Source: Mycolicibacterium arenosum (lineage in GTDB: Bacteria > Actinomycetota > Actinomycetes > Mycobacteriales > Mycobacteriaceae). Taken from it: DNA of 64,000 nt. Under the pieces are notes generated by a model. The model was not told the DNA's origin, did not search any database, and saw only the letters and a list, made by a program, of their open reading frames with translations. Positions 1-7,133 of this stretch are shown here, piece after piece; position 1 is the first letter of the stretch, and every line of letters begins with the position of its first letter. Location of the stretch: assembly GCF_024320865.1 (NCBI RefSeq), contig NZ_JANDBD010000009.1:226607-290606 (forward strand), in the 5' to 3' direction. The position numbers were made by a program, and so were the translations under genes.

Positions 1-1642
1 CCAGGGTCAGCTTGATCATCGGGTCGCGTCGCGGCCCATCGGTGAGTTTGCTCAGCCCCGTCACGTGGGCCGACTTGAGGTGGTTGAACCGCTGCTCGGT
101 GAGCGCGCGAGCTGCCTCGAAGTACACCGCGTGTTCCCAGCTCCCGGGTACCAGATCCCATTGCGCGCGTTTGAACTGATCCGGAGTGAGGGTGACCATG
201 ACGCTGGACTTGGCGCAGCACCCACGTTCGTGGGCCTTCCAGGTCGGCTCCGCGACCGGGACTCCGCGACGGCCGTACTGCATGGATTCGGGTTTGAGTG
301 GACAGATGACGTTCCCCAGCGCCGCCGGACAGACCAGTTTGACCTTCACCACTTGCTTGCGTGAGCGACCCAGAACGGGCCTGCCGTGCCCGCTTTGTGC
401 GTAGAAGGGCCGTGAGTTGTAGCCCATGAGGTAGGGCAGGATGCGCCGCAACCGCTTGTCGTGGAGGCGGAACTGATCGTTGCTTAGGAGGTGCTCCATC
501 TTCGGTGCACTGTGGCCTTTGATTTTCGCCAGGACTGCGGGGCAGAAGAACGCCCCGGCCCATTGGAGAGCGCCTGGCTCGAGCTCGGAGGCGGGCGCTC
601 CGGCAGGTTTCGTTGAGGGGCATTCGATCCCCCAGCCCTTGGGGAACCGGCCGACGAAGTTGTAGCGACGTTCGAGCAGGATGTCGGCAGTTTTGTCCTT
701 CGTGTTGTACGCCATGTCCGATGTCATGAACGGCCACTTGGCCCGGAGGCTTTCGGGACGTCCGGTCAGATCGTTGGCCTCGGCTTGTTCGAGCGCATCA
801 GCCATGCCTTCCGGGCTTCCTGAGGTGCCGTAGTGGATGGCGATGCCGACGAAGACCGGGGCCACGGCGTGCATCGCGGTGGGCTTGCCGATGCGGGTCA
901 GTGCGGTCATTTCCAGGGTCATCCCCGCATAGGTGATCTGGCGGGTGGTGCCCGTGCCGTCGCCGGCCGCAGACTTGCGGTCGCGCACGTGGTAGTTCGC
1001 ACTCGGTACGGCGCCGCGCATCTTGTCGTCGGCGACGCCGATCGTGCCGTCTTGTTTGGCGACGAGGTACAGGGTGCCGTCGACGACGAGGTCTCCCCGG
1101 CAGCCTTCTGGGTTCTTGACCTCCACGGACGCCGCAACGAGGCGGTTGATGGCCAGGTGCACAAGTCGTGCGGCGCGTTCAGCATGCTCGCGTTCTTCAT
1201 CGGTGCGCTTTTCGAGACGGGCGAGATATTGGGCATTGGTCATGCGCCGGGCCGGCAGGTCAGCCCAGGAATCGAAAGGCCTGAGTCTGCGTGTCCACCG
1301 GGCGGTGAAGCGCTTGTACTCCGCATGGTGTTGTCGCCAGATCCGCGAGCAATCCTGGTCGTGCATGCCGACTGCGGTCAGTTGGGCCGGGGTGAGCTCC
1401 GCAATCGTCTGCAGGATGCCCGTCAGTGTGGGAGGGCGTTTCATAATGACTCTGATGAGAAGCGATACCAGAACTGCGGTGGTCGTATAGGCGATGCCCT
1501 GTGGGCGTCGCCCGACGGCCTCTCGACGATGAGGGTGTTGATCGTCGATGAGTTCGGCTACCCCGGATTCCCACACCAGGTGGCGGGCGTAGTTGAAGAG
1601 GTCGTCGGCGATGATGCACTCCGGTTTGCGTGCGGCGATCAT
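1..1642 (-). CDS. DDE-transposase-like protein, C-terminus beyond the window edge
   Basis: An open frame of 547 codons runs from ATG 1642 off the left edge with no stop. Three widely spaced acidic motifs suggest a DDE/RNase H-fold transposase: LVVDGT near residue 186, TSDMAYN near residue 307, and an acidic position in the helix ALTEQRFNHLK near residue 514 that resembles the usual E-x6-R/K spacing. The stretch FVGRFPKGWG follows the second Asp, as a strand of the catalytic core would. Its ATG overlaps the stop of the preceding gene (ATGA, 1639-1642), so the two are probably co-translated as one mobile-element operon. The family assignment is inferred from motifs. The frame is certain because it stays open for more than 1.6 kb on this strand, while the opposite strand gives only low-complexity translations. 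Confidence 0.7.
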   Translation of the reverse strand, partial: MIAARKPECIIADDLFNYARHLVWESGVAELIDDQHPHRREAVGRRPQGIAYTTTAVLVSLLIRVIMKRPPTLTGILQTIAELTPAQLTAVGMHDQDCSRIWRQHHAEYKRFTARWTRRLRPFDSWADLPARRMTNAQYLARLEKRTDEEREHAERAARLVHLAINRLVAASVEVKNPEGCRGDLVVDGTLYLVAKQDGTIGVADDKMRGAVPSANYHVRDRKSAAGDGTGTTRQITYAGMTLEMTALTRIGKPTAMHAVAPVFVGIAIHYGTSGSPEGMADALEQAEANDLTGRPESLRAKWPFMTSDMAYNTKDKTADILLERRYNFVGRFPKGWGIECPSTKPAGAPASELEPGALQWAGAFFCPAVLAKIKGHSAPKMEHLLSNDQFRLHDKRLRRILPYLMGYNSRPFYAQSGHGRPVLGRSRKQVVKVKLVCPAALGNVICPLKPESMQYGRRGVPVAEPTWKAHERGCCAKSSVMVTLTPDQFKRAQWDLVPGSWEHAVYFEAARALTEQRFNHLKSAHVTGLSKLTDGPRRDPMIKLTL

Positions 1643-2703
1643 CGCAGGCTCTCCTGCTGAATGGTGATAGCGTGCCGGATTTTGAAGTGTGGCAATTCTT
1701 TTCGTAGATCGCTCAACACCCTCAGGTCTGCAACGTCCGCAAGCTGCAACAGCAGCGCGGTTGGTATGCGTCGTTCGGCCATGTCGAGAATCCACCGGTT
1801 GCGCAGCGCCGCCGCCCTGACGGGTGGATATCCCTTGTTGGTCAGCTTTTCGCTGATGCGGTTCACGATGTTGCGTTCAGCGAACTCGGCGTTGGGGGCC
1901 AGCACCAGGCCGTCGCCGACTCGGGCCGCCAATTCGATGAGCCGGGAGTTGATGCCGGGTTCCAGGACCGGTACCTGCCGCGCACCGCCGGCGGCGTTGG
2001 GCAGGGCGACGACGCAGATCGCGCGGCCATGTGAGCGCACGGTGGTGATCGCCGTTCCTCGCAGGACCTTGAAGTCGGACGCGCGGGCACCGACGCCGTA
2101 GCTCAGATCCGCCAACGCCAGGGCTCGCATCCCCAGCGGGGTGGGCAGTTCCCAGACGACCCTGTAGAAAGAGCGGATCTCCTCGTAACTGGCTGCCTTC
2201 CGCTTCGTCCGCGCCACCGGCGTTACCCGCTCTGGCGGGTACTCCCGGGGATGGAACAAGCGTCCCGCGGTGTAGAGGATGTGACGGACTTGCCGATGAC
2301 CCCGGGGGCTCTGCGCTCCGGTGACCTCCAGTCGCTCGTCGACAGGTCCGCGTTTGAGAGCTCTCTTGGCGTCGACGACGCCACCGACGGCGGCCCAGGC
2401 CAGATGCCTGGCCACCTCAGCGCACGACTTCTTGTCGGTCGCTGCGGTGGTGAACTCGGTCATGCACTGGACTTTCGCGGCCTCCAGAACCGCTTCCCTG
2501 GCGATCTCGGGGTCCGGGTAGCGGATAGAGATCGCGGTAAGCATGGCCATGCGCTCTTCGAGATCGGGACCCGGCTCCGGCACCGGCGTCAGGGCAGCGC
2601 GTTGCATGAACGCCGATGCCGCTTCCAGTAGCGGCTCGGGCGGTGCCCCGTCAGGAACACTCACCGACGCATCCGCCGCGGTGAAACCCTTGAATCGGGC
2701 CAT
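1639..2703 (-). CDS. Degenerate tyrosine-recombinase-like protein
   Basis: The protein has 354 residues from ATG 2703 (MARFKGF). The C-terminal half resembles a phage-integrase fold: GARASDF occupies the place of the box I arginine (usually G-L-R-x-S-E), and AALRNRWILDMAERR resembles box II (H-x-L-R-H), but with Asn for His. No clear catalytic Tyr is evident near the C-terminus, so activity is doubtful. It may be a DNA-binding partner of the DDE protein that overlaps its end by 4 bases. A longer frame extends upstream to 2862, but its extra residues are cysteine- and proline-rich and contain a Shine-Dalgarno-like AAGGAGGA, so they look like leader sequence. Family is inferred; the coding status is well supported. 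Confidence 0.6.
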   Translation of the reverse strand: MARFKGFTAADASVSVPDGAPPEPLLEAASAFMQRAALTPVPEPGPDLEERMAMLTAISIRYPDPEIAREAVLEAAKVQCMTEFTTAATDKKSCAEVARHLAWAAVGGVVDAKRALKRGPVDERLEVTGAQSPRGHRQVRHILYTAGRLFHPREYPPERVTPVARTKRKAASYEEIRSFYRVVWELPTPLGMRALALADLSYGVGARASDFKVLRGTAITTVRSHGRAICVVALPNAAGGARQVPVLEPGINSRLIELAARVGDGLVLAPNAEFAERNIVNRISEKLTNKGYPPVRAAALRNRWILDMAERRIPTALLLQLADVADLRVLSDLRKELPHFKIRHAITIQQESLR

Positions 2704-2771
2704 CAGCGACCACCACCGACCACACGGCGTGGACGGTTGACAATCGTGCGTGGGCACGCTGAAATGAACAC
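2703..2771 (-). CDS. Possible 22-residue leader peptide coupled to the recombinase-like gene
   Basis: A GTG at 2771-2769 follows AAGGAGGA at 2781-2774 with short spacing. The frame encodes 22 residues and ends with TGA at 2705-2703, which overlaps the ATG of the next gene (TGATG). This is the geometry of a translationally coupled leader. The spacing between Shine-Dalgarno and start is shorter than ideal, and the peptide has no recognisable domain, so this remains tentative. Confidence 0.3.
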   Translation of the reverse strand: MFISACPRTIVNRPRRVVGGGR

Positions 2772-2819
2772 AGTCCTCCTTGGAGGGTTGAAGAGCCTCA
2801 GAACTCTTTGTTTGTCTGG

Positions 2820-2841
2820 AAGCCGGGCTGCAACCCGGCTT
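2820..2841. repeat. 8-bp inverted repeat upstream of the mobile-element operon
   Basis: Arms AAGCCGGG and CCCGGCTT are separated by 6 bases (CTGCAA). It lies just upstream of the recombinase-like gene and could be a terminator separating it from the small gene at 2895-3146, or part of the element end. No run of T follows on either strand, so the terminator role is unproven. Confidence 0.4.
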
Positions 2842-2894
2842 TCGGCATTTCTTGGGCGGCACATGCCGCGGGAAGTACCGTTACCGCACTCAAA

Positions 2895-3146
2895 CTAGGT
2901 GTTCGGTGCACCTCCCAAATTCCGTTCGGGAGCAACAGGATTCAGTCGATTCTTGATCGACTCCCCACGATCGACTCCCCGCTGGCTCAGCGCCAGCTTC
3001 AGGAGTTCACTGCCGGCCTGCGACAACGTGATGTCGGCGCAGTCCGCGTACGTGTATACGGCGTCGGCGATTGCCGGCGGCAAGCTGAACTCGACTCGCA
3101 CCCGTGAAAGGCGCCTGTTCCGTGGCCTGCCCATCGCAGCTCCCAT
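2895..3146 (-). CDS. Small ribbon-helix-helix-like DNA-binding protein
   Basis: 83 residues, or 79 if it starts at the internal MGRPRNRR. The order is a basic N-terminus, then a strand-like RVRVEFSLPPAIADAVYTYA and a following helix pair (ITLSQAGSELLKLALSQRG). This fits a short ribbon-helix-helix repressor or antitoxin. It reads toward the recombinase-like gene and could regulate it. No partner toxin is adjacent. The function is inferred from the secondary-structure pattern only. Confidence 0.45.
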   Translation of the reverse strand: MGAAMGRPRNRRLSRVRVEFSLPPAIADAVYTYADCADITLSQAGSELLKLALSQRGVDRGESIKNRLNPVAPERNLGGAPNT

Positions 3147-3407
3147 CGAGTCCCGGAGATTTGTCGAGAGATTCCCGGCCGTAGATTAACCGACATGTCA
3201 CGCTGAATACGTTGCTGTTGAGGGCTTATCGCAAGAGACGGTGTGAGCTTTTACCGTATGTGGAGAACTTCGAAAGCCAGGCGCCGTAGCGGCGAAGATG
3301 GTTCTTGTTCAGGTCACGGTTCCACTCGATATACGCGCTCTGTGCACATACCCGTTGCTGAACAACATATTTCGAGGTCTTGAGAGCAAGCAACGCCTCA
3401 TGATTGA

Positions 3408-3614
3408 TCAAACTCGACGACCGCCGTTAGTTCCTGCGCACGGGACGCGACAATGCAATTCGAAACATCCAGCTACAGCTTCGGAGAACTCTTCGCAAAC
3501 AGCATTCTGCGCGCGTGTCGCCGGCGCTGACACATCGACAGCGGCGAGAGTCCGGACGGGACACGGGAGATGCAGCTTCGCTCGTCGCCAAATCCGATGG
3601 TTCCGCTCAATCAT
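3408..3614 (-). CDS. Hypothetical protein, 68 residues
   Basis: ATG 3614 lies inside the last codons of the zinc-ribbon gene (8-base overlap), which would couple translation. The product (MIERNHRIWRRAKLHL...) has a basic start and three cysteines but no family I recognise. Coding status rests mainly on the overlap. The span 3147-3407 upstream of it on this strand holds nothing I can call a gene, and its base composition is poorer in GC than the surroundings. Confidence 0.3.
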   Translation of the reverse strand: MIERNHRIWRRAKLHLPCPVRTLAAVDVSAPATRAQNAVCEEFSEAVAGCFELHCRVPCAGTNGGRRV

Positions 3615-3891
3615 CAACCACGGCAACGGAGTCTGGTTCACCGACGATCCGTCTTACAGTCTCCTGCTGCACTACGGTCAGCATGTCCTCGGTATAGCCA
3701 TCGATCACGAGAGCCCACCACACCGTTCTCACGTTGGGACATCGAGGACAACATCGGGGGCCGACGACGCCGAACTTGCCCATGCGCGGCGGGTAGTCCC
3801 ACCCGAGATCAAACGCATCGCTCGGAGTCAGGATCTCCTCCACCCCGCACACTTCGCAGATATGCCGCCACTGTCGTTCGGTATCCGTCAT
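3607..3891 (-). CDS. Small zinc-ribbon protein
   Basis: 94 residues from ATG 3891 (MTDTERQWRHI). It has two Cys pairs spaced like a treble-clef or zinc ribbon: HICEVCG near residue 10 and PRCCPRCP near residue 47. A hydrophobic strand (WWALVIDGY) follows. A longer frame begins at 3963, but the extra residues look like an upstream artefact. Such short zinc-ribbon proteins are common in actinobacterial plasmids and islands; the role is unknown. It is followed with overlap by a possible 68-residue gene. Confidence 0.55.
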   Translation of the reverse strand: MTDTERQWRHICEVCGVEEILTPSDAFDLGWDYPPRMGKFGVVGPRCCPRCPNVRTVWWALVIDGYTEDMLTVVQQETVRRIVGEPDSVAVVDD

Positions 3892-4193
3892 ACACGCCAG
3901 TCTCGCCTGCAGCAGTGACAGGTATGCGAGACGGGCGAGGAGCACCTCGGCACCACACCACAAGGGGTCGACCAGGCCGCGCCCACCGCCAGGCGGCTAT
4001 GGGCCGTGCTGGTCTCAAGCCGGCCGCGGCGCGCCGGGATCAGTGAGAATGCCGCCGCCCGGGATCACGGTGATCGGCGACCTTTCCACGCCGGTAAGCG
4101 CGGTCAGATCACCGTGCAGGTGCAGTGGGACTGGGTTGGCCGCCCCGGGCGCACGATGACGGTCAAGGGTATCGAGGACGTCCCCGTCCACGA
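3892..4193. other. No confident gene
   Basis: Open frames exist on both strands: one plus-strand frame ending at 4197 (63 codons) and one minus-strand frame ending at 4015. They conflict, and neither has a convincing start with a ribosome site, so I leave the span uncalled. The sequence is GC-rich and could be the remains of a plasmid or island gene. Confidence 0.4.
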
Positions 4194-4394
4194 CTAGGAC
4201 GCCATAGTGGCCAGGTCGTGCAAAGGGCTTGTGACGAGCGCTTCGATCAGGTCGACCAGCACCGCACCGATGGCGGGCAGAACATCGGTGTGGCCGGTGA
4301 ACATCGCGACGATGCACACCGCCAGCCAAAACGCGACGATGACGACTACCGTGATCAGCAGAAGCTTGAGCGCGGTCAGCAGATGAGAAGACAT
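4194..4394 (-). CDS. Small single-pass membrane protein
   Basis: 66 residues. After MSSHLLTALK comes one long hydrophobic span, LLLITVVVIVAFWLAVCIVA (residues about 11-30), then a mildly hydrophobic, helical tail. This is a typical small island or phage membrane protein. No motif points to a function; a holin-like or type I toxin-like role cannot be excluded. It stands alone on the minus strand upstream of the divergent toxin-antitoxin genes. Confidence 0.45.
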   Translation of the reverse strand: MSSHLLTALKLLLITVVVIVAFWLAVCIVAMFTGHTDVLPAIGAVLVDLIEALVTSPLHDLATMAS

Positions 4395-4547
4395 GCCTCC
4401 CCCTCACAGGGGTTGAAAGCGACGAGACAGCCGTGGCCGTCCCACCGCGACCCGACTGGCCCCGGCATAACTTCCTGTGAGTCAGAGCATGCTTTGCAGG
4501 TGCGAAGTGCATCAATGCTGGTCAGCGGCATAAACGAAACCCCGTTG

Positions 4548-4574
4548 CATTGTGTGCCTGATAGGCACACAATG
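4548..4574 (+). promoter_or_regulatory. Perfect 12-bp palindromic operator of the tacAT operon
   Basis: Half-sites CATTGTGTGCCT (4548-4559) and AGGCACACAATG (4563-4574) are exact inverted copies around a 3-base centre. The right half ends in the first possible ATG (4572-4574), seven bases before the likely start at 4581. Type II antitoxins with ribbon-helix-helix N-termini bind such palindromes to repress their own operon, so this is the expected autoregulatory site. The symmetry is seen directly; the binding is inferred. Confidence 0.75.
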
Positions 4575-4580
4575 ATTGGC

Positions 4581-4850
4581 ATGGCCACGAAGACGGAGCG
4601 GTTCGCGGTGCGCCTGACTGCTGAGCAGGACGCCCTGATTCGTCGTGCCGCCGAAGTGGAGGGGACCGATCTGACCAACTTCACGGTGACCGCGACGCTG
4701 GCTCATGCCCGCGAGGTGCTCGCCGATCGGCGGCTGTTCATGCTCGACGCGTCGGCCTGGTCGGAGTTCGTGTCGGTGCTGGACCGGCCGGTGTCGCAGA
4801 AGCCGCGGCTGGAGAAGTTGTTCGCGGAGCCCTCGATCTTCGACGAGTGA
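4581..4850 (+). CDS. tacA: TacA-like (DUF1778) antitoxin
   Basis: 89 residues from ATG 4581 (MATKTERFAVRLTAEQ). The N-terminus is a ribbon-helix-helix fold (RFAVRLTAEQDALIRRAAEVEG). The C-terminal tail is acidic and hydrophobic (AEPSIFDE), as needed to wrap the cognate acetyltransferase toxin. The family neutralises TacT toxins and co-represses the operon. An in-frame ATG at 4572 lies inside the palindrome; I prefer 4581 because it leaves the operator outside the coding region. The stop overlaps the toxin start (GTGA, 4847-4850). The identification is strong from pairing, size and motif. Confidence 0.85.
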   Translation: MATKTERFAVRLTAEQDALIRRAAEVEGTDLTNFTVTATLAHAREVLADRRLFMLDASAWSEFVSVLDRPVSQKPRLEKLFAEPSIFDE

Positions 4851-5356
4851 GCGGCTATAGCGCGCCCCGGCCGATCGGCGAGCACGATGTGGTCGCCGAC
4901 TTCGACAGCGGCGAGCCCACCCTGGATGAGTACCTGAGAGGCCGCGCCCTGGCCAACCACGTCGAAGGTGCCTCCCGGTGCTTCGTGACGTGCCGCGACG
5001 GCCGTGTCGTCGGGTTCTACGCGCTGGCCTCGGCGGCGGTGGAGCGCAGGGGAACACCCGGGCGGGTGCGGCGCAACATGCCCGATCCGGTGCCGGTGAT
5101 CCTGTTGTCGCGGCTGGCGATCGACCGCAAGGAACAGAGCAAGGGATTGGGCGCCCAGCTGCTGCGCGACGCGATTACTCGCGCGGTGGCCGCTGCGGAG
5201 ATCATCGGTGTGCGGGCACTGCTGGTACACGCGCTGCACGAGCAGGCCCGAGCGTTCTACGCCCACTTCGATTTCGAACCCTCACCGACCGACCCGCTGC
5301 ACCTGCTGCTGTTGATCAAAGACGCCCGCGCCCTGCTCGACCCGCCGCAGAAGTGA
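4847..5356 (+). CDS. tacT: TacT-like GNAT acetyltransferase toxin
   Basis: 169 residues from GTG 4847. TacT toxins acetylate the amino group of charged tRNAs and stop translation. Family marks seen: the N-terminal DFDSGEPTLDEYLRGRAL segment, central strands VILLSRLAIDRKEQSKGLGAQLL with the acetyl-CoA loop (residues about 82-105, K-G-L-G within it), and the C-terminal HEQARAFYAHFDFEPSPTDP, in which the Tyr is the usual GNAT catalytic residue. It is translationally coupled to the antitoxin. The stop at 5356 is followed 7 bases later by the next gene, so the operon may continue. Confidence 0.88.
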   Translation: MSGYSAPRPIGEHDVVADFDSGEPTLDEYLRGRALANHVEGASRCFVTCRDGRVVGFYALASAAVERRGTPGRVRRNMPDPVPVILLSRLAIDRKEQSKGLGAQLLRDAITRAVAAAEIIGVRALLVHALHEQARAFYAHFDFEPSPTDPLHLLLLIKDARALLDPPQK

Positions 5357-5363
5357 TTGTCTG

Positions 5364-5996
5364 ATGCCCGACGATATGGAGAAAGCGCCCGAGGACCGGC
5401 GGTGGCGATCAGCACAGACCTTCCAGGGGTTTCTCGACCACATGGAGGAGTTCCGGCGTTCACCGCAGGGCCAGCAGCTTCAGGCCGATCAACAGGCCTC
5501 CGAGGCCGACCTGCAGGCTTGGTTGGACGATCAGTCGGGCGTCGTCGTGGGCCGCCACGGCGGGCAGGTGCCCGAGCAGTGGGAGGGCCAGGTCGACGGG
5601 CACAGCTTCTACTTCCGCGAACGGGGCGGGGACTGGGACATCGAACTGGACCTGCACGAGCAGCAGCCCGCCATCACCCGGGGAGAGCGCATCGCCACCG
5701 GCACAATCACCGCCCCCGGATATGGGCAGAGCCCCCGGGAGCGGGCGGCGTTCATCGTCACCACCATCCGCAACCATCTGCGGCACACGCGGACCGCCGA
5801 GGCCACCGCTTGCTCGGACTACGCCTACCGGGTCGAGTGGTCGCCGGCGGACAACGAGTTCGTGGGCCTGGTCGCCGAGTTCCCCTCACTGTCCTGGTTG
5901 GCACCCACCGAGGACGAGGCGCTGCGCGGCATCATCAAGGTCGTCGAGCAGCTTGTGGCCGATGACCCCGATAACGGCGGAGGTGGACGCCGATGA
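5364..5996 (+). CDS. Hypothetical protein with a C-terminal HicB-like domain
   Basis: 210 residues. The N-terminal 60 residues are polar, Gln-rich and helical. A middle part contains GHSFYFRERGGDWDIELDLH. The C-terminal 50 residues (YRVEWSPADNEFVGLVAEFPSL, then a helix DEALRGIIKVVEQL) match the RNase H-like fold of HicB antitoxins. No HicA-type double-stranded-RNA-binding toxin is next to it, so it is probably an orphan or repurposed HicB relative. It starts 7 bases after tacT and overlaps the next small gene by 4 bases. Confidence 0.6.
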   Translation: MPDDMEKAPEDRRWRSAQTFQGFLDHMEEFRRSPQGQQLQADQQASEADLQAWLDDQSGVVVGRHGGQVPEQWEGQVDGHSFYFRERGGDWDIELDLHEQQPAITRGERIATGTITAPGYGQSPRERAAFIVTTIRNHLRHTRTAEATACSDYAYRVEWSPADNEFVGLVAEFPSLSWLAPTEDEALRGIIKVVEQLVADDPDNGGGGRR

Positions 5997-6151
5997 CCGA
6001 GGAGAACGGCGTCGACACCCAACCAGGGAAGACCCAGGTGACGCTGAAGCCGGTCTTTGCGTTCGAGCAGGTCTTTCGATACGTCGACCAAGACGGCGCA
6101 CAGCAGTGGCTGGTCGTCGGCGAGGCATTGAACGGCACGTTGGCGACCTAG
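5993..6151 (+). CDS. Small hypothetical protein, 52 residues
   Basis: ATG 5993 overlaps the stop of the HicB-like gene (ATGA). The product begins MTEENGVDTQPGKTQ and contains VFAFEQVFRYVDQDG, then a short strand QQWLVVGEAL. It is too short for a recognisable domain. The overlap and same-strand order argue that it is translated as the last gene of the tacAT-hicB-like group. Confidence 0.45.
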   Translation: MTEENGVDTQPGKTQVTLKPVFAFEQVFRYVDQDGAQQWLVVGEALNGTLAT

Positions 6152-6236
6152 ACTCTCGGGGGACGGACATCACGAGACCGCCCACAACGAGTGTTCTCGT
6201 CAGGTATGCCGAGGCTGATCGCAGGAGGGGCCTCCA

Positions 6237-7133
6237 TTGGAGTCGTTCGCAGAACACGCGGCGCTTGTCGCCCTTCTGCGCGCCAGGCCAGGCAACCTCA
6301 CGTGGCGAAAGCTCACCGCACAGGTCCTCTCATGTGGCAGCGCTGTCGAAGTCTGGCGCAAGTACCATCCTGATGGTTTGCTCCCCATCAGCACGGAGGG
6401 GGCTTTCCTGGCAGATGCAGAGGCAGACCTTCGAGCGTGGGAGCGGACCGGCCTGCAATTCCTCAGCGCGATAGACGTCAGCTTTCCACCGTCAATGGTC
6501 GGTACCGCCAACACTCCGCCATTCCTGTTCGCCCAGGGAAGCTTGAAAGACCATGATCCCGCCATTGCGGTCGTTGGTTCGCGGGACGCTTCCGTGCGTG
6601 GAATTCAGCTGGCGACGGCAATCGCTGAATACCTTGTAGCGCAGTCTCTTACTGTCGTTTCCGGCTTGGCAGCTGGAATAGATTCCGCTGTACACGAGAC
6701 TGCGCTGCACACCGGAGGACGCACCGTGGCATTCATCGCCACGGGCATTACCAAAAGCTATCCGGCGGCAAATCGCGCGACTCAGCACGCGATCGGCGAA
6801 CGCGGCCTGCTCCTGTCGCAGTTCTGGCCGGAAGCCCCACCCCAGAAGACAAACTTTCTGCTGCGCAACAACTCCATCGCACAGTACGCATCGGCGGCAA
6901 TAATCGTCGAAGCCGGAGAGCACAGTGGCGCTCGCAACCTCGCACGGCATGCCGTCGACTTAGGTCGGCCGCTGATCCTCACCGATCTTGTCGCCGACGC
7001 CAATGATTGGGCACAGCAACTACTGTCGGCTTCCGGTGTGTACAGGGCTGCCAGCCTGGCAGAGCTCGCGGAGATAGTTCAACAGATCACGCCAGGCACG
7101 CGCAGGGAGCCAGACCCAGGCGATGCCAAGTGA
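6237..7133 (+). CDS. DprA/Smf-like Rossmann (SLOG) protein
   Basis: 298 residues from TTG 6237, with AGGAGGGG six bases upstream. The DprA core is clear: GSRDASVRG near residue 114, SGLAAGIDSAVHETAL at residues about 141-156, GGRTVAFIATGI, and YPAANR. True DprA loads RecA on single-stranded DNA in transformation, and the wider SLOG superfamily binds nucleotides or nucleotide-derived ligands. Unlike housekeeping dprA, this copy is coupled to a ComF-like phosphoribosyltransferase (GTGA overlap) inside an accessory island. I infer a conflict-system role rather than natural competence. The C-terminal winged helix of canonical DprA seems to be missing. Confidence 0.75.
   Translation: MESFAEHAALVALLRARPGNLTWRKLTAQVLSCGSAVEVWRKYHPDGLLPISTEGAFLADAEADLRAWERTGLQFLSAIDVSFPPSMVGTANTPPFLFAQGSLKDHDPAIAVVGSRDASVRGIQLATAIAEYLVAQSLTVVSGLAAGIDSAVHETALHTGGRTVAFIATGITKSYPAANRATQHAIGERGLLLSQFWPEAPPQKTNFLLRNNSIAQYASAAIIVEAGEHSGARNLARHAVDLGRPLILTDLVADANDWAQQLLSASGVYRAASLAELAEIVQQITPGTRREPDPGDAK

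Noticed and set aside
833..1660. 275-codon plus-strand frame
   Set aside because: Antisense to the long open DDE-like frame; its translation lacks domains and has no ribosome site.
3226..3411. 61-codon minus-strand frame in lower-GC DNA
   Set aside because: No ribosome site or domain; not supported.
4006..4197. Short plus-strand frame ending VPVHD near the tacAT region
   Set aside because: Conflicts with an equally plausible minus-strand frame; no ribosome site for the ATG.
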